Source of the DNA: Bacteroidales bacterium
GTDB lineage: Bacteria; Bacteroidota; Bacteroidia; Bacteroidales; DTU049
Assembly: GCA_018056215.1 (NCBI GenBank)
Contig: JAGPGB010000007.1
Location: forward strand, 1 to 16,201
Direction of reading: 5' to 3'
DNA length: 16,201 bases
The notes under the pieces were generated by a model. It searched no databases. It was not told the DNA's origin and saw nothing but the letters and a program-made list of their open reading frames with translations. This document shows, one piece after another, positions 1 through 7,048 of this stretch. Position numbers and translations under genes: made by a program. How positions within the stretch are numbered: position 1 is the first letter of the stretch; each line of letters opens with the position of its first letter.

Positions 1-2
1 TC

Positions 3-110
3 GAAAAAGCTGCTTCTATAGCTGGTGCACTTCTTATTACAGAAGCTGCTATAGCAGAAATACCAGAAGAGAAACCAGCAGGTCCTGCTATGCCTCCAAT
101 GGATTACTAA
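3..110 (+). CDS. groEL: Chaperonin GroEL, C-terminal 35 residues (5' truncated by window edge)
   Basis: The open frame beginning at base 3 reads EKAASIAGALLITEAAIAEI, then a Pro/Gly/Met-rich tail ending PPMDY and a TAA stop at 108-110. GroEL proteins end with an equatorial-domain helix of the form EKAAS(V/I)AG-LL-TE followed by a flexible Gly/Met-rich tail, and the match is direct. GroEL is the 60-kDa subunit of the cytoplasmic ATP-dependent folding chamber and works with GroES. Only the end is present, so the ATPase and apical domains cannot be examined. The tail is PAGPAMPPMDY rather than repeated GGM, a modest variation. A strong hairpin terminator follows 28 bases after the stop codon, so the transcription unit ends here. 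Confidence 0.93.
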   Translation, partial: EKAASIAGALLITEAAIAEIPEEKPAGPAMPPMDY

Positions 111-131
111 AATTTTATAATATATCTTAAC

Positions 132-163
132 AAAAAAAGAGCCACATAAGTGGCTCTTTTTTT
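132..163. terminator. Bidirectional intrinsic terminator after groEL
   Basis: A perfect 7-bp stem GAGCCAC / GTGGCTC (139-145 with 150-156) closes an ATAA loop. It is flanked by seven A (132-138) and seven T (157-163). The T run serves plus-strand transcripts from groEL. The A run gives a U tract on the minus strand, so the same hairpin could end transcripts from the right. Confidence 0.92.
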
Positions 164-277
164 ATTTATACTTTGCTTTTTCTTTTAAAGTATTTTTATT
201 GATTTTATTGCTATCATAAATTTCATTGATAACTTATTTATTAATGAGAATGTAAAATATGTACAAATTATATGGTG

Positions 278-285
278 CAAAGTTA
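278..285 (-). promoter_or_regulatory. Possible minus-strand -7 box (TAACTTTG)
   Basis: Read on the minus strand this is TAACTTTG followed by CACC, an exact match to the Bacteroidota -7 consensus TAnnTTTG. No minus-strand gene lies downstream of it. A transcript would run about 115-140 bases and meet the bidirectional terminator at 132-163. No convincing -33 TTG is visible, and in DNA this AT-rich the box can occur by chance. Confidence 0.3.
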
Positions 286-424
286 TAAATTTTTGCAATA
301 TTTTAAATAAAAATTATCTATAAGTTATTAAAAAACAACTGTTTATTATCTATTTAATTACTACTATATGTTAAAAATAAATCAATATGAACTTATCAAA
401 GTCTAATATTATAATTTATTTTTT

Positions 425-432
425 TATTTTTG
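425..432 (+). promoter_or_regulatory. Candidate -7 box (TATTTTTG) for the amidotransferase gene
   Basis: TATTTTTG matches the Bacteroidota -7 consensus TAnnTTTG and ends 34 bases before the ATG at 467. The rest of the 356-base gap (111-466) holds the groEL terminator, a possible minus-strand box at 278-285 and otherwise featureless AT-rich sequence. No -33 TTG is seen at the expected distance. Confidence 0.4.
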
Positions 433-449
433 TAAAAAATTATCGTAAG

Positions 450-470
450 ATGAAAATAATTGTAAGATGA
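450..470 (+). other. Possible six-codon leader ORF overlapping the amidotransferase start
   Basis: ATG at 450 opens the short frame MKIIVR, whose TGA (468-470) overlaps the ATG of the next gene as ATGA. The 11-mer GTAAGATGAAA occurs at both starts (445-455 and 462-472), so this may be a small tandem duplication of the start region rather than a functional leader peptide. Confidence 0.2.
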
Positions 471-1582
471 AAGAGATAGAGTATAGGGTGTGCAAAAGAT
501 GTGTAATGGATAATTTTTCAACTCCAGAAATTACTTTTGATGAAAATGGTTATTGTAATTTTTGTAATGATTATATAGAAAAAATTTCAAAATTAACATA
601 TCAAGGTAAGGAAAGTGACAAAAAATTAATAGAAATTTTAAATAAAATTAAAAAGAATGGGAAAAATAATAAATATGATTGTTTAATAGGTATTAGTGGT
701 GGGTTAGATAGTTGCTATACTGCATATTTAGCAAAAAAATATAATCTAAGAGCGTTATTAGTGCATATGGATAATGGTTGGGATACAGATATTGGCAAAA
801 GAAATATTGAAAATATTGTAAAAAAATTAGGATTCGATTATATAAATTATAAATTGGACTGGGAAGAGTTCAGAGATTTGCAATTATCTTTTTTAAAAGC
901 ATCTGTACCTGAAATAGAAACTCCTACAGATATAGCTATTTTAGCTGTTAATCATGTGATAGCAAGTCAAAATAACATTAAATATATTATCAGCGGAGGT
1001 AATTATGTAACAGAAGGTATTTTACCCAAAAGTTGGCATTATGATGTTAAAGATTATAAATATATTAAATCTATTCATAAACAATATGGTACCAAAGATT
1101 TAGATAATTTACCAATATTTGATTATAAAAAGGAGATGTATTATAAATTTGTAAAAGGTATAAGAATGATTTATATATTAAATTATATTAAATATAATCC
1201 TAACGAGGTACTAGAAACATTACAAAAAGAATTTGATTGGCAATATTATAATTGGAAACATTATGAATCGTTATATACGCAATTTGTTCAAAAATATATT
1301 TTACCTGCAAAGTTTAATATAGATTATCGTAAAACTACTTTGAGTACTATGATTTGTTCTGGCCTTATTACCAGAGATGAAGCATTAGAAATATTAAAAG
1401 AAAAACCATATAATCAAACATATGTAGATACAATAAAACCCATAATTTGTGAAAAACTTGAGATAAGTATTGATGAGTTTAATGACATTATGCAAGCTAA
1501 ACCAAAAACTTATAAAGATTTTAAAAATTCAAAAAGAAAATTAGAATTTATTTATAAAATTTATAGAAAATTATTTAATTAA
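467..1582 (+). CDS. N-acetyl sugar amidotransferase (WbpG/PseA-type PP-loop enzyme)
   Basis: This 371-residue protein matches the N-acetyl sugar amidotransferase family in length and layout. It has two N-terminal cysteine pairs, CKRC (9-12) and CNFC (30-33), which are probably metal-binding. The ATP-binding PP-loop SGGLDS lies at 77-82, with HMDNGWDT following at 100-107. The family (WbpG, PseA) uses ammonia from a HisH-like glutaminase and an adenylated intermediate to turn the acetamido group of a nucleotide sugar into an acetamidino group, for O-antigen, capsule or flagellar glycans in the cytoplasm. The usual partners, HisH- and HisF-like proteins, are not next to it: upstream is groEL and downstream is a convergent kinase gene. 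The start at 467 fits the conserved N-terminus. The exact sugar substrate is unknown. Its last 12 bases overlap the end of the kinase gene on the other strand. Confidence 0.88.
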   Translation: MKEIEYRVCKRCVMDNFSTPEITFDENGYCNFCNDYIEKISKLTYQGKESDKKLIEILNKIKKNGKNNKYDCLIGISGGLDSCYTAYLAKKYNLRALLVHMDNGWDTDIGKRNIENIVKKLGFDYINYKLDWEEFRDLQLSFLKASVPEIETPTDIAILAVNHVIASQNNIKYIISGGNYVTEGILPKSWHYDVKDYKYIKSIHKQYGTKDLDNLPIFDYKKEMYYKFVKGIRMIYILNYIKYNPNEVLETLQKEFDWQYYNWKHYESLYTQFVQKYILPAKFNIDYRKTTLSTMICSGLITRDEALEILKEKPYNQTYVDTIKPIICEKLEISIDEFNDIMQAKPKTYKDFKNSKRKLEFIYKIYRKLFN

Positions 1583-4500
1583 TCTATTCAAAAAAATAAT
1601 AAATTTCGAGCCCTCTCCTAATTTACTCTCTACATATATTTGACCATTCAAATCATTAATTATATTTTTCACTATTGCTAAACCTAGACCAGAACCAGAT
1701 GTTTTAGTTGTGAAATTAGGTTCAAAAATTTTTGTTAATTCTGCCTCAGGTATACCTGAACCATTGTCTTCAATTGTAATTATAGCTTTCTCATTTTCTG
1801 TTCTAATACTAATTTTTATTAGACCACGCCTATCATCTACAAAAGACTGCACTGCATTTTTAATAATGTTAGTAAAAGCTCTATTTAATCTATTCTCATC
1901 ACCATGAATAAATAATTCATCTATATTAGATGTAAACATAATATCATAATCCTCACTTTGGAATAAAGCCACTAAATTTTGTAATAGTTTAACTAAATCT
2001 ACATCAGTAGCTACAGGCTCTGGCATTTTATTAAATTGCGAAAAAGCAGTCGCTATATCAGATAGGTGCTCTATTTGCTCAAGTAAAGTAGTTAAATATT
2101 TATCTATATCTTTTTCAAATCTTTGTTTATCATTTTTCCAAGTTTTTTGCAGAAATTGCACACTCAATTTCATTGGCGTTAATGGATTTTTTATCTCATG
2201 AGCTACCTGCTTTGCCATCTCTCTCCATGCCATCTCTCGTTCACTCTGAGCTAATTTTTCTGCTTTTTCTGCCAATTCATCAACCATTTGATTATATTGC
2301 CGCACTAGCTGACCTATCTCATCATTACTTCTATATGAAATCTTTTCATTTTGTCTAGATAAACTCAAGGTTTTTAATCTTTTACTAATTAATTTTAATG
2401 GCCTATTGATGTACTGCGTGATTAGAAAAGTGATAATAAGAGAAATAAGTAATAATATTGTATAAATGTTTATGAAGGTACCTATAAGCTCACTTAAATC
2501 ACTCCTTAATTCTGAAATTTGATTAAACATCGGTATAGATAATATTCCTACAACTTTTTTATCCATAAAAATCGGAAAATATGCATTCCAATATATGAAA
2601 TCACCAATATTCTCTTGATTAGTATAATACCAATAATTTTGCCAATAATTATACCAATAAACTTTAGGATTTATTAACTCAGTTAATAATTTATTCTGAA
2701 AAAGAGCAAATTGTGTAGATGATAGTAATCTACCATCTATATTGTAATAATGAAGATCAGAAAAATAAGAATATTTATATTCCCATAATAAAGCATTAAT
2801 ATTATCTGCATTAATATCATTATTTATAATTTCATTTTGCAATGACAAATAAAGTCCATAATTACGCTCAAAATACCGTTTTTGCAATTGATGTAGATAG
2901 GTATTTTGTAAATACTTAACAGAAATACTACCGGATACAAAAATCACTATTGTAATAATTAGTATCAATGTCAGTTGCAGCCTGCTAGCAAAACTTCGTA
3001 AGATTTTTTTTAGATTAAACCTTTTAAAAAATAAATAGTAAAAAATATATAACAATAAAACTATTATTGTAAAATAACAAAAAATGCTAATCCAACTTGG
3101 TAGAGAATGATTAGATACTAATACAATATATTTTTCATTGTCTATTTCACTTTTTATGGAATATTTACCATTATATTTAAATAATTTACCTGTAGGAGCG
3201 TACTGTAAAATAATATCAGCTTGCAAAGGGAAAATAGTATTACCATAGCTTTGTAATAAATTATCATTAAAATATGTAGCATAATCTATTTGTGCAGGTA
3301 ATAGTTGCTCTTCATCAGCATTAACCAGTAATTCTAAATATCCCTCTGGTCTGAAAGGTTGTTTTTTATAAAATTCTATAAACAAATAATGTGGTAGCTC
3401 ACTATTCAACTTTATACTAAATAAATAATAATTAACATCAGCATTAGTAATGTAATATAACTCATCTGAAATATATTGCGTCTGTGAATTGTCTATAATG
3501 CTATCATAATAATTCCAACAACTTATTTGATTATTATTATTTAAAAAAATATCATTACTGCAACAAATAAACCCCAAAATATCGTATTTCTCTTGAAATG
3601 AAGATAAATAATGATCTTTCAGATAAGTGAGCCAATTCATATTAGTATCTAAATGCTCTGTGTATTTTAGGATGATTTCATCATTAGCAATTTGATTTTT
3701 CAAATCTTGTAAATGATTTTCTAAGATTAGATCTCTCTCTGAACTAATTTTGACAGCATTTAATAATAAATAATTAGAAAAACTTTGGTGATGAACATAC
3801 ATAAATAGTCCACTCGTAAGGGCTATAATAATTAATCCAAAAACATATACAAAATATCTTTTGAACCATCTTTTTTTAATAAATGTAAATAAATAGACTA
3901 TTAACCATATAGCCATCCCTCCCATTGATAATAATATAAAAAAACTTTGATCTTTTAATAACAATATCAAAAAAATAACATAAAAAATAAATCCAGAATA
4001 AACTATCTTTTTAGATGGTTTACGTATTATCATTAACCTCATTACCCAGATCCATATTGCTAATAAAATAATAGCCAAAAGTATTACAAAGAAAACATCT
4101 ATCTTCGTTACTATCCATTCATAATAGCTATAAGGAAACTCAGTAGCATTAAATATTTTATATAACCAGATAAAAATATTTCCTGATAAAAATAGTGAAA
4201 TAACAAAATAAAATAATTCTCTAAACCTTATGGGTAATAACTTGTAGCTAAGCTTAATGGCTAAAATACCCAACCATAAAATCAAAAATATTTTGCCAAT
4301 ATTATTAAAAGTCAATGATAAAGCAAAAAATGATGGATTGAAAATATAATATTTCGATGATAACGCATCTAATAATAACCAAAGTAAATATGCTACAATA
4401 ATAATAGTGATTAGTAAGATGTAAACTTTTTTACTACCTTCCCATTTATCTGCAAGTGAAGTAAATAAAAAATATAAACCAACTAAAAGCAATAAAAAAC

Positions 4501-5110
4501 AAAAAAGTGCAATAAAGTTCTGTGTTTTAGTATATTTAACTGGTATAGATACAAATTCTAATTGCTCTAAAGATGTTTTATCATTATTAATATTAATAGC
4601 AAAACATCCTAAAGGATCTATTTGTTTATCAATACGATTAGTAAGATATTCATTATTTATCAAATAATTATTCTGTAGTTGCCAAGCTAAAACTATATGA
4701 TAATTAAATGTATCTTTAGAAAAGCATAAAAATATACCTCTATCATTTTTAATAATGTATTCATTATTAATAGTATCATCAATTAAAAAATTATTTGTAG
4801 ACCAGTAAACAAGACTATCACCACTATAAATAAAAATGCCAGTATTTTCATAATCATTTTTTTCATATAATTCTTGCAATCTATCCCAATCACTACTTTG
4901 CACTAATTGCAAAAAAGTTTTATCAGTTAGTGCAGATTTCAGTTTTACCCAATTTCTTTCTACTCTATTAGTTAACTGATTTTGATAAATCAATTGATAA
5001 ATTTGATAAAAAGTATGATTAATAGTAAAGACAAGAAGAGAAAATAGAATAATTGATAAGCTGATTTTTAATTTTTTATTAATTAAAAGATTTAAATTAG
5101 GCACAAACAT
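1571..5110 (-). CDS. Large multi-pass membrane sensor histidine kinase (NtrY-like)
   Basis: This 1,179-residue protein has a clear C-terminal kinase core. The H-box HEIKNPLTPMKLS carries the phospho-accepting His at 971, an N-box has Asn 1085, the G1 box DNGSGIP starts near 1115, and the G2 box SGSGLGLAIV lies near 1138-1147. A HAMP domain occupies about 898-950, followed by a short coiled coil. About 12 membrane segments are visible: one at 14-36, eight clustered at 198-438, then 672-695, 711-731 and 875-897. They delimit three extracytoplasmic regions (about 37-197, 440-670 and 732-874), the last of which resembles a Cache/PAS-type sensor. The wording of the H-box is that of NtrY-family kinases. 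There is no receiver domain, and no response-regulator gene is adjacent, so the partner and signal are unknown. The extra eight-segment block makes it much longer than a standard kinase. A -7 box lies 12 bases upstream of the ATG. Confidence 0.9.
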   Translation of the reverse strand: MFVPNLNLLINKKLKISLSIILFSLLVFTINHTFYQIYQLIYQNQLTNRVERNWVKLKSALTDKTFLQLVQSSDWDRLQELYEKNDYENTGIFIYSGDSLVYWSTNNFLIDDTINNEYIIKNDRGIFLCFSKDTFNYHIVLAWQLQNNYLINNEYLTNRIDKQIDPLGCFAININNDKTSLEQLEFVSIPVKYTKTQNFIALFCFLLLLVGLYFLFTSLADKWEGSKKVYILLITIIIVAYLLWLLLDALSSKYYIFNPSFFALSLTFNNIGKIFLILWLGILAIKLSYKLLPIRFRELFYFVISLFLSGNIFIWLYKIFNATEFPYSYYEWIVTKIDVFFVILLAIILLAIWIWVMRLMIIRKPSKKIVYSGFIFYVIFLILLLKDQSFFILLSMGGMAIWLIVYLFTFIKKRWFKRYFVYVFGLIIIALTSGLFMYVHHQSFSNYLLLNAVKISSERDLILENHLQDLKNQIANDEIILKYTEHLDTNMNWLTYLKDHYLSSFQEKYDILGFICCSNDIFLNNNNQISCWNYYDSIIDNSQTQYISDELYYITNADVNYYLFSIKLNSELPHYLFIEFYKKQPFRPEGYLELLVNADEEQLLPAQIDYATYFNDNLLQSYGNTIFPLQADIILQYAPTGKLFKYNGKYSIKSEIDNEKYIVLVSNHSLPSWISIFCYFTIIVLLLYIFYYLFFKRFNLKKILRSFASRLQLTLILIITIVIFVSGSISVKYLQNTYLHQLQKRYFERNYGLYLSLQNEIINNDINADNINALLWEYKYSYFSDLHYYNIDGRLLSSTQFALFQNKLLTELINPKVYWYNYWQNYWYYTNQENIGDFIYWNAYFPIFMDKKVVGILSIPMFNQISELRSDLSELIGTFINIYTILLLISLIITFLITQYINRPLKLISKRLKTLSLSRQNEKISYRSNDEIGQLVRQYNQMVDELAEKAEKLAQSEREMAWREMAKQVAHEIKNPLTPMKLSVQFLQKTWKNDKQRFEKDIDKYLTTLLEQIEHLSDIATAFSQFNKMPEPVATDVDLVKLLQNLVALFQSEDYDIMFTSNIDELFIHGDENRLNRAFTNIIKNAVQSFVDDRRGLIKISIRTENEKAIITIEDNGSGIPEAELTKIFEPNFTTKTSGSGLGLAIVKNIINDLNGQIYVESKLGEGSKFIIFLNRLIK

Positions 5111-5122
5111 TTATTTTATACA

Positions 5123-5130
5123 CAAAAATA
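5123..5130 (-). promoter_or_regulatory. Candidate -7 box (TATTTTTG) for the histidine kinase gene
   Basis: On the minus strand the sequence is TATTTTTG, matching TAnnTTTG, with its final G 12 bases before the ATG at 5110. A TTTG lies further upstream (5150-5147), but the spacing of 16 is shorter than expected for a -33 element. Confidence 0.4.
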
Positions 5131-5559
5131 TTAAAAATAAATAAAACAAAGAACAAGCATGTTTCAAAACAAATGTGAAAGATCTATATAATGTTTGTAA
5201 ATATATTGGATATATTTTTACAATATTAATTCTGTAAAAATAAACATTGGAATTGATATTTAAAGACTACTTATTTCATATAAAATTATTGATGTTTTAT
5301 AAATAACAAAAATATTAACTACAGCTATCTAAAACATAAATATATTTAAAGATATGAATTTGATAAAGGATAAAAATACCAGCGAAAAAATATAGGATAA
5401 AATTTTATTTCTTAAATTTCTTTTCCCTTCATTACAATCTATCGAAAAAGTAACAAAATCTCATTATTTAAACCTTTAATATCAATGACATTTAAAATCA
5501 TATTTTGCATTAAATAAGTCTAAAAAAAAATTATCCAATATTAATACAAACATTTTTGA

Positions 5560-5573
5560 TTGATATTAATCAA
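5560..5573. promoter_or_regulatory. FNR/CRP-family-like operator TTGAT-N4-ATCAA
   Basis: TTGATATTAATCAA has perfect five-base arms TTGAT and ATCAA separated by four bases, the spacing of the classic FNR consensus. It sits inside a slightly larger imperfect palindrome (5556-5573). Its centre is about 47 bases upstream of the transcription start implied by the -7 box at 5602-5609, a position suitable for an activator. Crp/Fnr-family regulators are common in Bacteroidota; which one would bind is not shown here. An AT-rich background raises the chance of coincidence. Confidence 0.4.
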
Positions 5574-5601
5574 TTTTATTACATCATCTCACCATATATA
5601 A

Positions 5602-5609
5602 TATCTTTG
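5602..5609 (+). promoter_or_regulatory. -7 box (TATCTTTG) for the CoA-binding protein gene
   Basis: TATCTTTG followed by C is a full match to the Bacteroidota TAnnTTTG(C) box. Only eight bases separate its last G from the ATG at 5618, so the mRNA leader would be a few bases or absent. Confidence 0.55.
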
Positions 5610-5617
5610 CAAAAAAA

Positions 5618-5980
5618 ATGAGAGTCTTAGTTTTAGGAGCTAGCACAAATGAAGAGAGATACTCTAATCTAGCCGTTAAAAGATTAAAAAAATATGGACA
5701 TGAGGTAATAGCCGTAGGTAATAAAAAGGGAGAAATAGAAGATATTCCCATTATAGTTAATCCTACAGCTGATAGTGTGAAACCCATAGATACTATTAGT
5801 CTTTACATTGGTCCTCAAAATCAAGAGCAATGGGAAGATTTTATAATTTCTGTAAATCCTAAAAGGATTATCTTCAATCCGGGAACAGAAAATGCAGAAT
5901 TCGAAAATAAATTAAGTAAATTGGGGATAGAAGTTGTAGAATATTGTACATTAATGCTATTGCAAAGTGGACAGTTTTAA
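5618..5980 (+). CDS. Small CoA-binding (Rossmann-fold) protein, YccU-like
   Basis: This 120-residue cytoplasmic protein is a single Rossmann-like domain. Its opening strand and nucleotide loop, VLVLGASTNEERYSN (3-17), lead to a helix and the strand HEVIAVG, and the C-terminal half contains IIFNPGTEN (about 84-92) and the end CTLMLLQSGQF. This is the layout of the CoA_binding_2 family (E. coli YccU relatives), related to the CoA-binding domain of succinyl-CoA synthetase. Family members bind CoA, but their cellular role is not settled. The length is normal for the Bacteroidota form. The start is fixed by the -7 box directly before it and by the conserved N-terminus. The gene stands alone: the kinase is divergent and tsaD converges on it 41 bases downstream. 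The FNR-like palindrome upstream suggests redox or oxygen control, which is an inference. Confidence 0.85.
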   Translation: MRVLVLGASTNEERYSNLAVKRLKKYGHEVIAVGNKKGEIEDIPIIVNPTADSVKPIDTISLYIGPQNQEQWEDFIISVNPKRIIFNPGTENAEFENKLSKLGIEVVEYCTLMLLQSGQF

Positions 5981-6021
5981 ACTTATTTGACATCTCTAAA
6001 AAAGCGTTTATTTTCTTTTAT

Positions 6022-7044
6022 TCATCTCCTTTCTCCAGTAGCGTATTGTTTTACGTTTAAAGGGCTAGTAATGCCTCGCTGGTATAAAATTTTGCCAAGA
6101 TAAGCTATCATAGCTCCATTATCTGTTGTCAAATTTATAGGTGGAATAAAAGTCTTGTATCCTAATTGTTTGCCACTATTTATAAATGTTTGTCTTAATT
6201 CTGAATTAGCTGATACACCACCAGCTAATACTATATTTTTTAATCCATATTGTTTAGCTGCTTTTAGAGTTTTTTCTACTAATATTTCTACTATTGTCCT
6301 CTGATAGCTAGCTGCTAGATGTTCTTTGTATTTTTCGATAAAATCAGGATCTTTTTTTAAATTATCTCTCACTAGATATAAAAGTGAAGTTTTCAAACCA
6401 CTGAAACTAAATTGAAAATCTGGAACCTTGGGTTTAGTAAAATGAAAATAATGAGGATCTCCACTTTTGGCTAATTTATCTATCATCGGACCACCTGGAT
6501 ATGGTAATCCTAATATTTTTGCTGCTTTATCAAAAGCCTCTCCTGCAGCATCATCTATTGTCTCACCAATGATTTCTATATCATCATAATCGCTTACTTT
6601 TAATAGTTGTGTATGTCCTCCTGAAACAGTAAGACACAAAAAAGGAAACTCTGGCACTGGATGTTTGTCATCTGGGAATTGAATAAAAGAAGCAAAAATA
6701 TGTGCATATAAGTGATCTACAGCTACTATAGGTATATTGAGAGCTTGTGCAAAAGATTTCGCAAAACTTATTCCTACCATTAAAGAGCCTACTAGACCTG
6801 GCCCAAGTGTAAAAGCTACTACATTTACATCTTTTTTTTGTAAATTTGCATATTTAAGAGAAGTATGAATTACTGGAATAATGTTTTGTGCATGAGCTCT
6901 GGATGCCAACTCTGGCACTACTCCACCATAGGAAGCATGTACTTCCTGGGTAGCAGTTACATTACTGATAAGTATGTCATCCCTCATAATAGCTACAGAT
7001 GTCTCATCACAGCTACTCTCTATCCCCATTACTATTAAAGTCAT
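6022..7044 (-). CDS. tsaD: tRNA N6-adenosine threonylcarbamoyltransferase TsaD
   Basis: TsaD moves the threonylcarbamoyl group from its AMP conjugate to A37 of ANN-decoding tRNAs, making t6A with TsaB and TsaE in the cytoplasm. The 340-residue product is the usual length. It starts MTLIVMGIESSCDETS, has the metal-binding pair H111 and H115 in DHLYAHIF, the nucleotide loop SGGHTQ (141-146), DDAAGEAFDK (164-173) and a TDNGAMIAY segment near 307-315. An in-frame ATG at 7155 would add 37 residues unlike the family and would read through the 5' end of tamB. The start at 7044 is preferred, with 7029 (MGIESS) as an alternative. A -7 box at 7067-7060 lies 15 bases upstream, inside the tamB coding sequence. 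The stop lies 41 bases from the convergent CoA-binding gene, with no clear terminator between them. Confidence 0.96.
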   Translation of the reverse strand: MTLIVMGIESSCDETSVAIMRDDILISNVTATQEVHASYGGVVPELASRAHAQNIIPVIHTSLKYANLQKKDVNVVAFTLGPGLVGSLMVGISFAKSFAQALNIPIVAVDHLYAHIFASFIQFPDDKHPVPEFPFLCLTVSGGHTQLLKVSDYDDIEIIGETIDDAAGEAFDKAAKILGLPYPGGPMIDKLAKSGDPHYFHFTKPKVPDFQFSFSGLKTSLLYLVRDNLKKDPDFIEKYKEHLAASYQRTIVEILVEKTLKAAKQYGLKNIVLAGGVSANSELRQTFINSGKQLGYKTFIPPINLTTDNGAMIAYLGKILYQRGITSPLNVKQYATGERR

Positions 7045-7048
7045 AATT

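Larger units (their letters stand above)
5111..5617. other. Gene-free AT-rich divergent region
   Basis: About 507 bases separate the divergent kinase and CoA-binding genes. I see no coding frame beyond trivial ones (for example a 13-codon frame at 5354) and no tRNA or clear hairpin. Identifiable elements lie only at the ends: a -7 box for the kinase at 5123-5130, and the FNR-like palindrome and -7 box before the CoA-binding gene. The middle, 5160-5550, shows nothing I can name and may be a decayed gene or a long control region. Confidence 0.6.

Noticed and set aside
1710..2358. Plus-strand frames inside the histidine kinase gene
   Set aside because: They lie antisense to the conserved HisKA/HATPase coding sequence and show no domain of their own.
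5981..6021. Terminator between the convergent CoA-binding and tsaD genes
   Set aside because: T-rich and A-rich runs are present, but no stable stem-loop could be drawn.
6974..7048. N-terminal extension of TamB to an ATG at 6974
   Set aside because: The 25 extra residues come from the antisense of the conserved TsaD N-terminus, and the membrane anchor is properly placed only from 7049.
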